Source of the DNA: Curvibacter gracilis ATCC BAA-807
GTDB lineage: Bacteria; Pseudomonadota; Gammaproteobacteria; Burkholderiales; Burkholderiaceae_C
Direction: 5' to 3'
DNA: 64,000 nt
Assembly: GCF_000518645.1 (NCBI RefSeq)
Contig: NZ_JADZ01000005.1
Location: 337,704-401,703 of the forward strand
How positions within the stretch are numbered: position 1 is the first letter of the stretch; the number at the start of each line of letters is the position of its first letter. Shown here one piece after another: positions 18,901-28,083 of this stretch. The notes below the pieces were generated by a model. That model was not told the origin of the DNA. It saw nothing but the letters and a program-made list of their open reading frames with translations, and did not search any database. The position numbers and the translations under genes were made by a program.

Positions 18901-19983
18901 CGCGCGCACGATCAGTTCTGGCTGGAACAGCCACGCGGCATCGCGGTTGCTGTCGGGCTCCTCCTGAGCGTTTATCAGGAACAGCGTTACTAAACGGTCG
19001 CCGTTGGCGTTCTTGGCACGGATAGAACCCTGTATCCGCACCGCCGGACGATTCCCGTCCGGTGCTTGATGGGGGATCACACCTTCAGCGAGCGGCAGCA
19101 CCAGTTTCCCGCCGCAGGGGATGCGCTGCCAGACCTTGGCCTTCTGTCCGTTGGGACGCGTCAGCTCGTGTTCTTCATTCGGTACCCGCTCATAGCTGCC
19201 CCAGCGCACTTCTATCTCGATCCGTTGGACATCGCCATCGACGCAGAAGGTCATGCCGAAGCTGCTCGGCACCAGCGACTGATTACTGGCGGCGTCGATC
19301 TCGTCGGCAGAGTCGGACTCAGCATCGACTCGCCCGGTCGCCGTTCCAAACTCGGCACCGGGCTCGTGCTGGCCGGGCACGATCGGGTCGGCGGGTTCCT
19401 CGACCTCGTTCTCGGCCAACGGGCCATCCAGGCCTTCGATGCCTCCCTGGGCATCCTCACGCGGCGCCAGCTTGCCAACGAGATAACGATCGCGCACGCC
19501 CATGTCCACGATGCGCTCACGTGGGCCGCCCGCTGGGCCGAGTAGATCGTCTACCACGGCCAGCTGCAGCAGTTCGCGGATGTAAGTCTGATCCTTGACC
19601 ACAGCTAGGCTGTCGACAGTCTGGTTCAGCGCCTTGGCAAGTGCCAAGACAAATTCTTCCCACTGGACGCGACCGACGCTTCCCGACGAAGGCGGAGCCA
19701 ACGAGACGTTGGCAGCCGGCACCGGAGCGTCAGCAAGGGACATCTTGTCAAAGAAGAGCGTTGTGGTTTCGAGATCGGAACGAACCCGCAGAACGCGCCC
19801 GGCGCGAACGACCTCACCGGTGGTGTTCAGAACGAGAATCCAATCGTCCTCGGCGATGGCTTGATACAGAGAGCGATCGCCCTGCAAGATCAAGGTGTGG
19901 GGCGCGAGCCTGCGACCGGTTCCGAGACCGTGGTCGATGGCGACCCATGCATTGGGGCTTTTACTTTGTGCCTGTTCTTGCAT
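16000..19983 (-). CDS. drmA: DISARM helicase DrmA
   Basis: This large 1327-aa protein is a superfamily 2 helicase. Visible motifs are the Walker A WFPTGGGKTEAYLG (about residue 600), a zinc-finger-like CPWCGSDIAPG...CGDKKGRC, Walker B IQDEFHLISG, and motif VI QATSRVGRSFPG. The N-terminal 500 residues are unlike other helicases and are typical of DrmA. With DrmB it forms the DNA-binding core reported to recognise unmodified, single-stranded-ended DNA. ATG 19983 (MQEQAQSK) was chosen over a TTG at 19995 that would overlap the upstream gene's stop. The neighbours fix the identity: drmB follows after 2 bp. Confidence 0.93.
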   Translation of the reverse strand: MQEQAQSKSPNAWVAIDHGLGTGRRLAPHTLILQGDRSLYQAIAEDDWILVLNTTGEVVRAGRVLRVRSDLETTTLFFDKMSLADAPVPAANVSLAPPSSGSVGRVQWEEFVLALAKALNQTVDSLAVVKDQTYIRELLQLAVVDDLLGPAGGPRERIVDMGVRDRYLVGKLAPREDAQGGIEGLDGPLAENEVEEPADPIVPGQHEPGAEFGTATGRVDAESDSADEIDAASNQSLVPSSFGMTFCVDGDVQRIEIEVRWGSYERVPNEEHELTRPNGQKAKVWQRIPCGGKLVLPLAEGVIPHQAPDGNRPAVRIQGSIRAKNANGDRLVTLFLINAQEEPDSNRDAAWLFQPELIVRAEAEASNRAIFRRRPVLDADGMDAERESLEMIYRNRVEFAVGHGVAVHAETADDVTLATEVRTTVLPQYEVQVTETPGLNAADRPAMKEMVASGLLDMQRLATLGVDELVAALNVLTNDYTAWIAEQRVRIGEDVVGYDTSAAQALNRCQEIQARLQQGIDTLKNDEKALAAFRFANKAMAIQRVRSQYALEVRRGRDVSVDQFDLPKNRSWRPFQLAFLLLSIPSLADPTHADRVQPMESHADLLWFPTGGGKTEAYLGVAAFTMAIRRLQGKLGGYDASRGLAVIMRYTLRLLTLQQFQRATALICAMEVLRREALAGGDSSLGHEAFTIGLWVGNKVTPGTTEDSHRAIEDIRNPGRNHAGATSPAQLTSCPWCGSDIAPGREVDVDKERGRTLVYCGDKKGRCEFSRGKSGKLSQPGIPVLTVDEEIYHRPPTMMIATVDKFAMMAWRGQVRTLFGRVNQECERHGLLWPGCECNTGHRATKGLPAAAVKPVNPIRPPDLIIQDEFHLISGPLGTMVGLYESAVDELCGWSLDGKTVKPKIVASTATVRKAKEQVNNVFMRRVSVFPPHGLDVEDNYFSVQRPIEERPGRRYLGVCSPGSSRPAMLIRVYTAFLTAAQALFDRFGEPADPYMTTVGYFNSLRELGGMRRLAEDDVQTRSYRVQMSMVERPALAQRSVNNIRELTSRVSSQDIPKYLDDLEVKFKATLDAATGKYVTKWNEGDTRAIDVVLATNMLSVGVDVNRLGLMAVNGQPKGTAEYIQATSRVGRSFPGLVCTVLTWARPRDLSHYETFEHYHATFYKHVEAQSVTPFSPRAMDRGLTGALLSLMRLENDAFSPNVGAGELDKSDKPEITGAIDVLVRRAWNVSETTTIKNLAERELKERADEWAKEVSVPGRKLAYEKRGAQAATMVGLVKSPGIHAWDNWTVPMSMREVEPGVRLIMNTGHISDDHGWKPRLLPKDED

Positions 19984-19991
19984 GACGATCC

Positions 19992-21191
19992 TCAAACCTG
20001 AAATTCACTGGCCAAGAGCGCTGCCACACGCTCCACGGTATTAAACCCGTTGGATATCAATATCTCGGCCACATCTCGCCCAGAAATGAACAAAATTGGG
20101 TGACGATCCTCACGGACTTCCTCATATGCCTGCCGTGCGACCAGTGAAGTAGTAACCAACACACCGAACTGCCGGTGACGGATTCGAGAAATAAGGCGAG
20201 ATACTTCTGTCACGCCAATCGTATTGGGCGTGAGGCCGTTTATTGGTGGCCGATAACACTTCGCCTCTAACGAAAACTCTGCATACACGGGGTCATCTGG
20301 TAGACCCAGCAAGTACCGACCGATCGCATCCCGGCCGCCATCAATCGTTCCACGAGTGATTTCATCAATGATGACCCTCGCATCGGTCATCTGATAAACA
20401 CGAGCAGCGAATGCTTCAAAGGCAATTGGCGCAGCTTGGAAATGCATCCAAACGCACTCTAAAATTGACGCCTTCAAAGACGTATCGGGTATTTGCTGCT
20501 CTACCGATCGGATGACGGTTGTTGGTTCTGCAACCAGGGGGCGATAAGTGCCTGTCGCCACCCAGTCCTGCCAGGCTTTAGGTGCATTGCTCGTGTTTGC
20601 ATTCCCGGCTGCCAAGTCTGCAATCCAAGCTCTCGAAACGACTGGGACATCCAAAATTGTGAACGTTGAGCGATAGTTCTGGAAACGCTGCCCATCGGTG
20701 GATTTCCAGACCGCGACCAAATCCTCAGTTGCGGACAGACCGGGAAACCCGGGAATGGCTAATCCTTTGAATTGAACTGAGCGGGATCCATTCTTGGTTG
20801 AATGCTTCTTGAAAATAAAAAAGGGGGAAACATCTAAACGACGTGATCCATCATCGTGCAGCTTCGCAAACGCGTGACGCAACACTTTGTTGCCACCAGC
20901 TCGTGTGTCATGCAACTCGTGACCAGGTGTTTTGTTGTCACCAAAATAAATGAACTTGCCGGTGTTCAAATCAAGCGAGTCTGGCCAATCTCGGTCCTCT
21001 CCCGTTGTGAACAGGACCACCCAGTTCTTACTGTTGCCTCGACCAGACACACGAAACCCGCCCATATTTCCTGACCCGGGCAGTAGCTTTGAAATTGGTT
21101 CGCCTGCGAGCTGGCCATCTGCGCCACTTTCATAAACGCAGTCAACGATCAAGTCACTTTTAGGTAGCCGGTCGTACGGCACTACTTTCAT
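19992..21191 (-). CDS. AspBHI-like modification-dependent restriction endonuclease
   Basis: This 399-aa protein has two parts. Residues 1-190 start KVVPYDRLPKSDLIVDCVYE and contain PISKLLPGSGNMGGFR, which resembles the SRA-like DNA-reading domain of AspBHI, an enzyme that cuts near 5-methylcytosine. The C-terminal part (about 230-399) has a PD-(D/E)xK/Mrr core: GGRDAIG and then FSLEAKCY. I infer cleavage of DNA carrying modified cytosine. It is inserted between the Rossmann-fold gene (13 bp) and drmA (8 bp), so it belongs to the DISARM operon. Such an enzyme must not recognise the sites methylated by the cytosine methylase at 31392-32441. Start 21191 follows from the domain alignment. Confidence 0.8.
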   Translation of the reverse strand: MKVVPYDRLPKSDLIVDCVYESGADGQLAGEPISKLLPGSGNMGGFRVSGRGNSKNWVVLFTTGEDRDWPDSLDLNTGKFIYFGDNKTPGHELHDTRAGGNKVLRHAFAKLHDDGSRRLDVSPFFIFKKHSTKNGSRSVQFKGLAIPGFPGLSATEDLVAVWKSTDGQRFQNYRSTFTILDVPVVSRAWIADLAAGNANTSNAPKAWQDWVATGTYRPLVAEPTTVIRSVEQQIPDTSLKASILECVWMHFQAAPIAFEAFAARVYQMTDARVIIDEITRGTIDGGRDAIGRYLLGLPDDPVYAEFSLEAKCYRPPINGLTPNTIGVTEVSRLISRIRHRQFGVLVTTSLVARQAYEEVREDRHPILFISGRDVAEILISNGFNTVERVAALLASEFQV

Positions 21192-21204
21192 TGATGTATG
21201 CCCC

Positions 21205-22158
21205 CTACAGCTCGACCCGAGAGAAATGCGGATAGATACGATAGAACTTCTTGAAGACATCGAACGGGTTCTCGCCCATATTCGACATCGGCAACTCGAA
21301 ACCCATCTTGGCCTGGGCATCGTCGCTCGATTCCATCGTCAGCCGCTCCAGCGTCGAGAGCGCAGGCAGATCGACCCGATGCGGCGCATCGGTTGTCGCA
21401 TGGAACTCCCAAGCCTTCACCACGTCCTCAATGATCTTGTCGTTGTTCTGGCAGACCACGAGGGCCGCCGTCACCATTGCCTGCCCGTCGGCATAGTGGG
21501 TGGCCAGTGCCCAGACGATGCGGCGATCTCGAAAACTGAGGACCTCCTTTTCAACTGCCAGCTTGAGCGCATGCAGCAAACTTTTCCCGAAGTTCTCCTG
21601 CTTCATCCCGTCTGCAATCAGTCCATTCGGGAAAAGCGCACCGAGTCGCCTTTGGAATGCCTGAAGTCGCCACCCCATGAGCTCTGCCTCTGAAAGATTC
21701 CCATCTGGCCTGCCAAGAGAGCTAGGATTTGCATTCAGCGTAATCCGCAACACGCTGCCGATCGGCACTGTGCCAATGGTCCGCGCGAACCGCTCAATCT
21801 GCGAGGTGATGCTCTTAGGTTCCGCGTAGTCGAACCAGATAATCGCGGGCGAATCGAGGTCGGTTTCGTCCAAATAGTCTTCAAGACTCTTGTGGACACA
21901 CTCGATCGAGGCGATGGGGCGATTGAACAGCTGGCGCTTGTGAACCTGCTCCTCTGTCTCGATGCAGGTCATCTTGGCTATGCCGAGTCGGGCGTGGATC
22001 AGCCGGAAGTCTTCGAGAAAAGGGCCGCCAAGGCCGACATAGTGATATGTTTCGAGCGCGAGTTTCGGAGCCAGCCGCATCAGCAGCGACAGAAACAGCT
22101 CCCGATCCACGGCTTTGTTGGGCCGTAACCGGTACGGCAGCGAAGATCCAGCACTCAT
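21205..22158 (-). CDS. Rossmann-fold protein, possibly SAM-dependent methyltransferase-like
   Basis: This 317-aa protein begins SLPYRLRPNKAVDRELFLSL and contains YHYVGLGGPFLEDF, which looks like a glycine-rich SAM-binding loop. CIETEEQ follows at the place where an acidic residue would hold the ribose, then IIWFDYAEP. No catalytic motif of a DNA methyltransferase (NPPY, PCQ) is present, so the substrate is not DNA bases by any known route. It is transcribed 3 bp after the GHKL ATPase gene and just before the AspBHI-like nuclease, which suggests that the three act together. Function is unknown; the fold assignment is moderate. Confidence 0.65.
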   Translation of the reverse strand: MSAGSSLPYRLRPNKAVDRELFLSLLMRLAPKLALETYHYVGLGGPFLEDFRLIHARLGIAKMTCIETEEQVHKRQLFNRPIASIECVHKSLEDYLDETDLDSPAIIWFDYAEPKSITSQIERFARTIGTVPIGSVLRITLNANPSSLGRPDGNLSEAELMGWRLQAFQRRLGALFPNGLIADGMKQENFGKSLLHALKLAVEKEVLSFRDRRIVWALATHYADGQAMVTAALVVCQNNDKIIEDVVKAWEFHATTDAPHRVDLPALSTLERLTMESSDDAQAKMGFELPMSNMGENPFDVFKKFYRIYPHFSRVEL

Positions 22159-22161
22159 CGT

Positions 22162-23577
22162 TCAGCTCCCCTGCCTCTTAGCCTTCGTGAGCTGCATCTC
22201 GAAGCATTTATCGCCGACAATGCCGGGCTTTTCGTCCGGGTCGTCAAACAGCAGCTTGGAGACGAGCCGCACTTCTTCGGCAGGACGCGAGAAAACGATC
22301 TTGCGGGACGAGGGTTTTTTTTCCTCCGGCTCCGGCAAGACCTTTGCCTTCTGCGGGTTGAATTCGATCGCGTCCGCAACCTTTCTCGTGGCGCTGCGAG
22401 TGGCAACGACCTCAATGGCACGGCTCAACGACATCGGCTTGGCAGACTCCCAATGGCTCGACTGATCGGCGCGCGGATGGTTCTTCCACTGGTTCGTGTA
22501 TGAAATCCAGATGCGCATACCCTCTTTCATCTTGACGAGGGATTCCAGCCAGACGTTCGACGAGGTATCGAGTGCTCGTTTCGTCGTCGTGACCGGCAAT
22601 TTGTCGGCGTGTTTGGAACGGAACTCAATGATGCCTGTGACGATGGCAAACTGCGGGTGGTAAAGCGGAATGCCGTCGCCCCAGCCCGTCAAGCGACCTT
22701 TATCTCCAACGATGACAGCACGATCGTTGCAAAGCACCGTCCAGCCCGCAGTAGCAGACGAACGGTCACGTTCGAATCCCGCATCGTCCTCCTCATCATC
22801 ACCAAGACTTTTCCCCGTATTAAGGCCAACGGTGATCGAAACGAGCACACCATCTATCATCTTTTGGAAGATGTAAGGAGCCGGACTCTTCTCGTCTGCC
22901 GAAACGAGCACTTCGACACGGACAGACTCCACGGGTGTCCCGTTGAATTGCACCCTCAAGCCCAATTGGATAAACATAGTGAAATGCTCCGCGATCGCGG
23001 TGCGCACCTCGTTCTCAAAGGCTCCGTTGGCGAAGTGCCGCGAGACGCCTTCGTACAGGTCGGTGACGTAAATCGTAGTGCCGGCCTCATCAAGGCGTTC
23101 CTTTGCCTCGGTCGGTTCATTGATGGGAAGCGGGTCCCAGTTCTTGGCATCAAGCCATTCCGATGTGATCGGCACCTCGAACGTGTCCTCGCCATGCCGC
23201 GTCCGCACCAACGCGTTGCGCCCCATCTTGAAGATCGCCCGCTTCATGCCAACGCCGTACATGCCGATGGTTTCGGCATCCGAATCGCGGTCGTCGTCGG
23301 ACTCGCGCCCCATCTTGAACGCGTAGTTCTTGGCAACGTCGCGCGGGATGCCACCGCAGTTGTCGGCGATAGCGAAGTGGTCTTCGGTGATTTCGATTTC
23401 CACGAAATGCTTGGCGTAATCGACGTCATTGCCGTTGGCCAACCGCATTGCGCCATCGAGACAGTTGTCGAGAAGGTCGAGGATCGCATCGGCGAGGCTG
23501 ATGTCGCGCGTGAGCATCGACACGAAGAACTGCTTCGTCGGGCTCGCCTGAGCTGTGTCAGTGCTTGGTTTGGTCAT
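22162..23577 (-). CDS. GHKL (HSP90/MORC-like) ATPase
   Basis: This 471-aa protein has an N-terminal Bergerat-type ATP-binding fold: N-box ILDLLDNCLDGA (about residue 33), G1 IADNCGGIP, and the lid glycines IGMYGVGMKRAIFKMG. In the N-box the usual general-base Glu is Asp (DLLDN). The rest resembles MORC/HSP90-like ATPases of bacterial defence loci and ends in a charged tail. Such ATPases clamp onto DNA or act as conformational switches. ATG 23577 was chosen over a TTG at 23583. It is the first full-size gene of the cassette inserted between drmMI and drmA. Confidence 0.82.
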   Translation of the reverse strand: MTKPSTDTAQASPTKQFFVSMLTRDISLADAILDLLDNCLDGAMRLANGNDVDYAKHFVEIEITEDHFAIADNCGGIPRDVAKNYAFKMGRESDDDRDSDAETIGMYGVGMKRAIFKMGRNALVRTRHGEDTFEVPITSEWLDAKNWDPLPINEPTEAKERLDEAGTTIYVTDLYEGVSRHFANGAFENEVRTAIAEHFTMFIQLGLRVQFNGTPVESVRVEVLVSADEKSPAPYIFQKMIDGVLVSITVGLNTGKSLGDDEEDDAGFERDRSSATAGWTVLCNDRAVIVGDKGRLTGWGDGIPLYHPQFAIVTGIIEFRSKHADKLPVTTTKRALDTSSNVWLESLVKMKEGMRIWISYTNQWKNHPRADQSSHWESAKPMSLSRAIEVVATRSATRKVADAIEFNPQKAKVLPEPEEKKPSSRKIVFSRPAEEVRLVSKLLFDDPDEKPGIVGDKCFEMQLTKAKRQGS

Positions 23578-23620
23578 GAACAATTCCTCAGTGTGTAATG
23601 CGATCTGATTGAGACAACGA

Positions 23621-23815
23621 TCATCCGGAGTTTTTTGTCAGCCGTTCCGTGTTCATTTCGTCCTTGCTCGAAGCACTGCACGCAGCGCCGGAGAGCGCTT
23701 GCCAGATCGCCGAATATCCTTCGCGGGTGGCTCGAGCGATTGCCTCCCTCCAGCCAGATTGAGTGAAGTCTTGAACCGCGACGACCAAATCCTGCGAATA
23801 GCGCTCGTTGCTCAT
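23621..23815 (-). CDS. 64-aa protein between drmMI and the GHKL gene
   Basis: MSNERYSQDLVVAVQDFTQS... is a small helical protein. Its ATG shares one base with the drmMI stop (TGATG), which argues for translational coupling and a real gene. It is followed after 43 bp by the GHKL gene. I recognise no family; it could be a regulator or a partner of the ATPase. Confidence 0.55.
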   Translation of the reverse strand: MSNERYSQDLVVAVQDFTQSGWREAIARATREGYSAIWQALSGAACSASSKDEMNTERLTKNSG

Positions 23816-26800
23816 CAATCGCCTCCTCCGATGAACCGATAGCGGGCACCACGCCGCTCACCTTGGCGTTCGACTCTCCCGCTTGAGATCAGCTCGGCGA
23901 TGGCGGTGTTCCACTGCCCATCGGTGATGCCGGTGGCTGCCAGGATATCGGCCTTGGCGAACAAGCCGTCGCGCGCACTCAAAATGCTGAGGATCGCGGC
24001 GACCGGAGTATCACCATTGGCGGCAGTCGCTATGGCGGCTTCGAAATCTAACGAGGGTTGAGTAATCGCAGCAATGGTGGTACGACCCGTGCGCGAGGCG
24101 CGGCTTGACATACGCAGACTCGTGCCGGTATGCAATCCTTGAGCGACTTCTTCTGCATGCCGCTCGTGATTCAATCTAAGTAAGCGCTTAAGGATCTCTC
24201 TTCGCGCGGACTCCGCGACGGAAAATTGGAGACCATGTACGGTTGAATGAAAATCATACTGAGGCAGTATGTCGGACCAACCATAAGCGGCAAGCACTGC
24301 GGCATTAAGCTCGACATGACGGCGCCGAAGCTCCACGATGTCGGCCTGCATTTCAGCAGGCTGATGAAACCTGCTGTAGGTCTTAGTTAGGCCCTCACCC
24401 TTGTCGAGCATCAATTTCGCTCTGAACTCAAAATATCGTCGCCCCGCTTCTTCCACGTAGACTGATACCTGTTCGGCATGTGGCCTCGCAAAGGTGGAAA
24501 AGCAGTCGCTAACCGAATACCTTAAGTCTTCGCGGAGTGTCGTACGAAATCGATCACACCAAATCTCGTGAACCGATGACTGGAGTAGTCCAAAGTGTCC
24601 AAAATCTTCCCAGAGAAAAACCACCACGCCATCAAAAGGCAAGCAACCCGTCTCCATAAACGAAACTGCGTGAAAACTTGAGACACGCCCCAACACCAAT
24701 GCTCTCTTCAAACCACTAAGTGCTGCATAGAGCTCGTCTCGTCGATCCCAATGTTTCCAGAAGCAGGTTTCATGGATCTGCCGCGTGAGCTTGTCCCGCA
24801 CTGGTTTCACCAATTCAGCGACGCGTGCATAAGGGAGTTCAAATAATTTGGCAGCATCTTCCGCCATATTGCCAAAGTTAATAATGAACCGCGACGGTGA
24901 CGAGTCCGGCCTTTGATTGATATCTTGTGACGTTAGATAGGGCTGGATTACACCTTGATTTCTTGAATCTGCCAGAACAAACTCATTCCTCTCGTCCACG
25001 GACAAGATGAAGCCTTTACCATTTACACCGGTACCTGTAGACGCAAGACCTTTGTTCGATTCAAGCTTATAGGGCTCCCCACCCGCATCGTGATCTGTCA
25101 GGTACTCGCTAATCAGAATTACATGCGAACCGTTTAGCTTTCGTTGAGCAGCCCAGCCCCCCTTTATTATGAATATGGTCGACACTGTGACGCCCGCGCT
25201 TCCGGGCCATGGTCTATTCGTCTCTGCCCCAAAAACTACACCACCTTTTTCACATATAGACGCCAGCCCAACTTCACGATTATCACCCTCATTTATGGAG
25301 TTTGTAACGACAAGGCCAAGGATTCCAGAGCCTCGGATTACTGAAAATGCACGGAGCAGAAAGTATGCAGAGAGATCGGCAGCGCCCTTCTTTTCTGAGA
25401 CTGTCTTCTTTATTGCGAATGTATATTTTTCACCATATATGGATGTGATCCGTTTCCCCCCTAGAAATGGAGGGTTCCCTACGATTGCATCAAATCCTGT
25501 GGGGTTAACGCCGCTGGCAGTAAAGACCTCAGGAAACTCCAGAGGCCAATGCAAAGGCCGACGCACGGGCTTGGCGGCGGGTACATCTGTCGAAAGAGCC
25601 TTTACCGACCTTTTGCGCATCAAAGCAAGAGTGTCATGGTCACCGTCGATCACCTGTCCGGCTTGAATGCTGAGTGTCGCAAGAGCGTTTTCATACGTTG
25701 AACCGCTCCCGCCGGTCAAAAATACCTCTCCAATAAACGCATCGGCGATCTGTTCCGATACTTCAATCCTTCTGCGCGCATCGGCATCCAAATGCGCCAT
25801 TACTTCCACGTCGCGGATGTCCCGCACGGGCATCTCGCGCAATCGCTGCCGCAGTTTGATGGCCTCGTGCACTGCCCGTTCGATGTTCTGGCCGAATAGG
25901 CGCAGTTGGCCTTGGCTCGTGGGATTCATCGAAAGCTGGGTCAGTTGATCCAGTCTATAAATGCCGAGCAGGCTGTCGCCACAGCGCAGGTTGTGATCAA
26001 GGAAGCCGAAGGGCCGGCCCTTGGCCAGCGTCACTAGCCAGATGGAGAGCTTGGCCAGTTCGACAGCCAGCGGGTTCAGGTCGACGCCATAGAGACAGCG
26101 TTCGGCGATGAGGCGGCGGGCAACGATGGTGCGAGCCTCCGTGTCGTGCGGCAGCGGCTCGTTGGAGGCATCGGCATCAACCACTCGTCCATCAGCACTG
26201 ACCGTTCTACTCATAGCTTCGGCTTGTGCCCACGCCTCCACCAGCCGGTCGGCCAGCCAGCGGCAGGCTTGCACGAGGAATGCGCCCGACCCCATAGCTG
26301 GGTCGCAGATCTTCAAGTCCAGCAGTTCGGCGGGCGACTTCAGCGCCCAGTCCGCGCGCGGCGTGCCTTGTGCTGGGCCTACGTAGGCGATGGGTGTGAG
26401 CGTCTCGGCAACGATGGCCTCGGTCAACGACTTCGGCGTGTAGTGGGTGCCGGTCTCGCGCCTGTCGGAACCGGTGGTGACGATGAAGGCTCTGGCGGGG
26501 TAAACCAGCGGGTAGCCCCAAGGGTCGGTGCGCACGAGATGGCCGAAGGGTTTGATGCGGTCACGCAGTGCCGTGTCGCCGTGGCAAGCCGTCAGCAGGC
26601 GGTCTGCGAGCGCATCGTCTACCGGACGCGCCAAATCATTGCGCACACGGCTGGCGGAGCTGCCGGAACGCTGCTGGAGCAGTTCGGCGAGTCGCTCGGC
26701 ACCGTCCAGCCGTGCGGATTCGAGTTCGGCCAGCGTGACCCAAGGCGACTGCGCGTTTTTGGTACCGTCGAGTTCCAGCGTGAGTTCTGGGGTGCGCTGG

Positions 26801-28083
26801 ACGGTGCGCTCCAGCAGGCCCTCATAGACATAGCCGATCTGTTCGACGTCCAGCGCCCGGTAGGACAGCGTGCGCCCCTGGAATTGCTGGATGGCTTCAA
26901 GCAGCAGCAAGACGGTGCGGTTGTCGATGGGCAGCGGCTTGGCGACGTCGGTACGCCAGGCGGAGCCTTTGGCTCGGCCCTCAAGGAAGGGGAAGCGATC
27001 CGGATCGAACAACGAGCCGCCCAGCGCAGGCAGGCGCAGGTTCTCGTGCTCAATGCCGCCGTACACAGCACGGAAGACGGCCAGCAGACGCGACCATGCG
27101 TCCCAGCGGCGCTCCAGAATATCGTCCGATTCAGCACGCAGCCGAATCCGCAGCGACGCAACGGCGTAGTTGGCCTCGTAACGTTCGTCGCCCAGGAGCA
27201 GCAGGCCGCGCTCCTCGGCGGAGAGCAGGAAGACCAGCCGCATCATCACCGTCAGCGCGGCTTCGTAGAGTTCTGCTTCCTCCACGCCGCGCAGCAACTC
27301 GCGGTCGCGGTCTTGGTCGGCCTTGTCGAGCGCCTGGATCAGCACTTCGACGGCACGCCGCACCTGCTCGCCCAAGGCGTCGGTCACTTCGTCCTGGAAC
27401 TTCAGCGAGCGGTCGAACAGCGCGGGCAGCCGTTCTGACTCGTCAACGAAGAAGCGCCGGATGCCCAAGAGGTGGACGAAGGCTTGGAGGGTGACAGGTT
27501 CCTGGCCCCAGATGCGGGCATACCAGCTGGCGAAGGTAGTGACCGCGCCCAATGGCGCATCGACCAGCATCCAGCGCTCGCCATTGGTCACCAGCCCGAG
27601 GCGACAACCCTTGGCACGGCAGAGCGTCACCATGCGTTCCGCCGGTGTGCTGGCCCAGCCGTCCAGCTTCGAGGTGGCATCGAGATCGACGTCCGACCCG
27701 TAGGCGTGGACGAGCATCAGCGGCTTGTCGTCATTGCCAACGACGGCGAAATCAGGCGAGAGGCTGACTCCATGCTCGGGCAAGCTGACGTTCGAATGCG
27801 TGGAGCACCAGTCCTTGCCCTTCAGCACATCGCCACGACCGTCCTCGTCGAGCTCTAGCCCGCAAGATAAGACTTCATCGATCCATGCCGCATGCAGATC
27901 GACAAAGCGCGAATCGTCCGTTTCCTTAGCTTCGTGCCATTCGTCGTAGGCTTGGCGCAGTCGCTTGCGCTTGGCTGCATCAAGTTCTTCCAACCCCTGC
28001 GGGAAGACCTCCTTCAGGACGGGGACGGCGAGGAACGGGCCGGAAATCTCGATCAGCGAGAGCCATTCGTGGTGCATGCTCAT
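23815..28083 (-). CDS. drmMI: DISARM adenine DNA methyltransferase DrmMI
   Basis: This 1422-aa Eco57I-type N6-adenine methyltransferase has motif I in CDPAMGSGAFLVQA (about residue 580), the SAM-pocket segment GVDLNPLAVELAKLSIWLV (about 660) and motif IV NPPFLGG (about 868). It also has long N- and C-terminal regions for target recognition. In class 1 DISARM this protein marks host DNA as self. Its ATG overlaps the drmD stop by 4 bp (ATGA). A BREX PglX identity was considered, but the neighbours are DISARM and no pglZ or brxC is present. The C-terminal 100 residues contain a winged-helix-like part (ILSARDGLFAKADILAATG). Confidence 0.9.
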   Translation of the reverse strand: MSMHHEWLSLIEISGPFLAVPVLKEVFPQGLEELDAAKRKRLRQAYDEWHEAKETDDSRFVDLHAAWIDEVLSCGLELDEDGRGDVLKGKDWCSTHSNVSLPEHGVSLSPDFAVVGNDDKPLMLVHAYGSDVDLDATSKLDGWASTPAERMVTLCRAKGCRLGLVTNGERWMLVDAPLGAVTTFASWYARIWGQEPVTLQAFVHLLGIRRFFVDESERLPALFDRSLKFQDEVTDALGEQVRRAVEVLIQALDKADQDRDRELLRGVEEAELYEAALTVMMRLVFLLSAEERGLLLLGDERYEANYAVASLRIRLRAESDDILERRWDAWSRLLAVFRAVYGGIEHENLRLPALGGSLFDPDRFPFLEGRAKGSAWRTDVAKPLPIDNRTVLLLLEAIQQFQGRTLSYRALDVEQIGYVYEGLLERTVQRTPELTLELDGTKNAQSPWVTLAELESARLDGAERLAELLQQRSGSSASRVRNDLARPVDDALADRLLTACHGDTALRDRIKPFGHLVRTDPWGYPLVYPARAFIVTTGSDRRETGTHYTPKSLTEAIVAETLTPIAYVGPAQGTPRADWALKSPAELLDLKICDPAMGSGAFLVQACRWLADRLVEAWAQAEAMSRTVSADGRVVDADASNEPLPHDTEARTIVARRLIAERCLYGVDLNPLAVELAKLSIWLVTLAKGRPFGFLDHNLRCGDSLLGIYRLDQLTQLSMNPTSQGQLRLFGQNIERAVHEAIKLRQRLREMPVRDIRDVEVMAHLDADARRRIEVSEQIADAFIGEVFLTGGSGSTYENALATLSIQAGQVIDGDHDTLALMRKRSVKALSTDVPAAKPVRRPLHWPLEFPEVFTASGVNPTGFDAIVGNPPFLGGKRITSIYGEKYTFAIKKTVSEKKGAADLSAYFLLRAFSVIRGSGILGLVVTNSINEGDNREVGLASICEKGGVVFGAETNRPWPGSAGVTVSTIFIIKGGWAAQRKLNGSHVILISEYLTDHDAGGEPYKLESNKGLASTGTGVNGKGFILSVDERNEFVLADSRNQGVIQPYLTSQDINQRPDSSPSRFIINFGNMAEDAAKLFELPYARVAELVKPVRDKLTRQIHETCFWKHWDRRDELYAALSGLKRALVLGRVSSFHAVSFMETGCLPFDGVVVFLWEDFGHFGLLQSSVHEIWCDRFRTTLREDLRYSVSDCFSTFARPHAEQVSVYVEEAGRRYFEFRAKLMLDKGEGLTKTYSRFHQPAEMQADIVELRRRHVELNAAVLAAYGWSDILPQYDFHSTVHGLQFSVAESARREILKRLLRLNHERHAEEVAQGLHTGTSLRMSSRASRTGRTTIAAITQPSLDFEAAIATAANGDTPVAAILSILSARDGLFAKADILAATGITDGQWNTAIAELISSGRVERQGERRGARYRFIGGGD

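Noticed and set aside
23815-28083. BREX PglX instead of DrmMI
   Set aside because: No pglZ, brxC or brxL is present; drmA, drmB, drmC and drmD are adjacent and in class 1 DISARM order.
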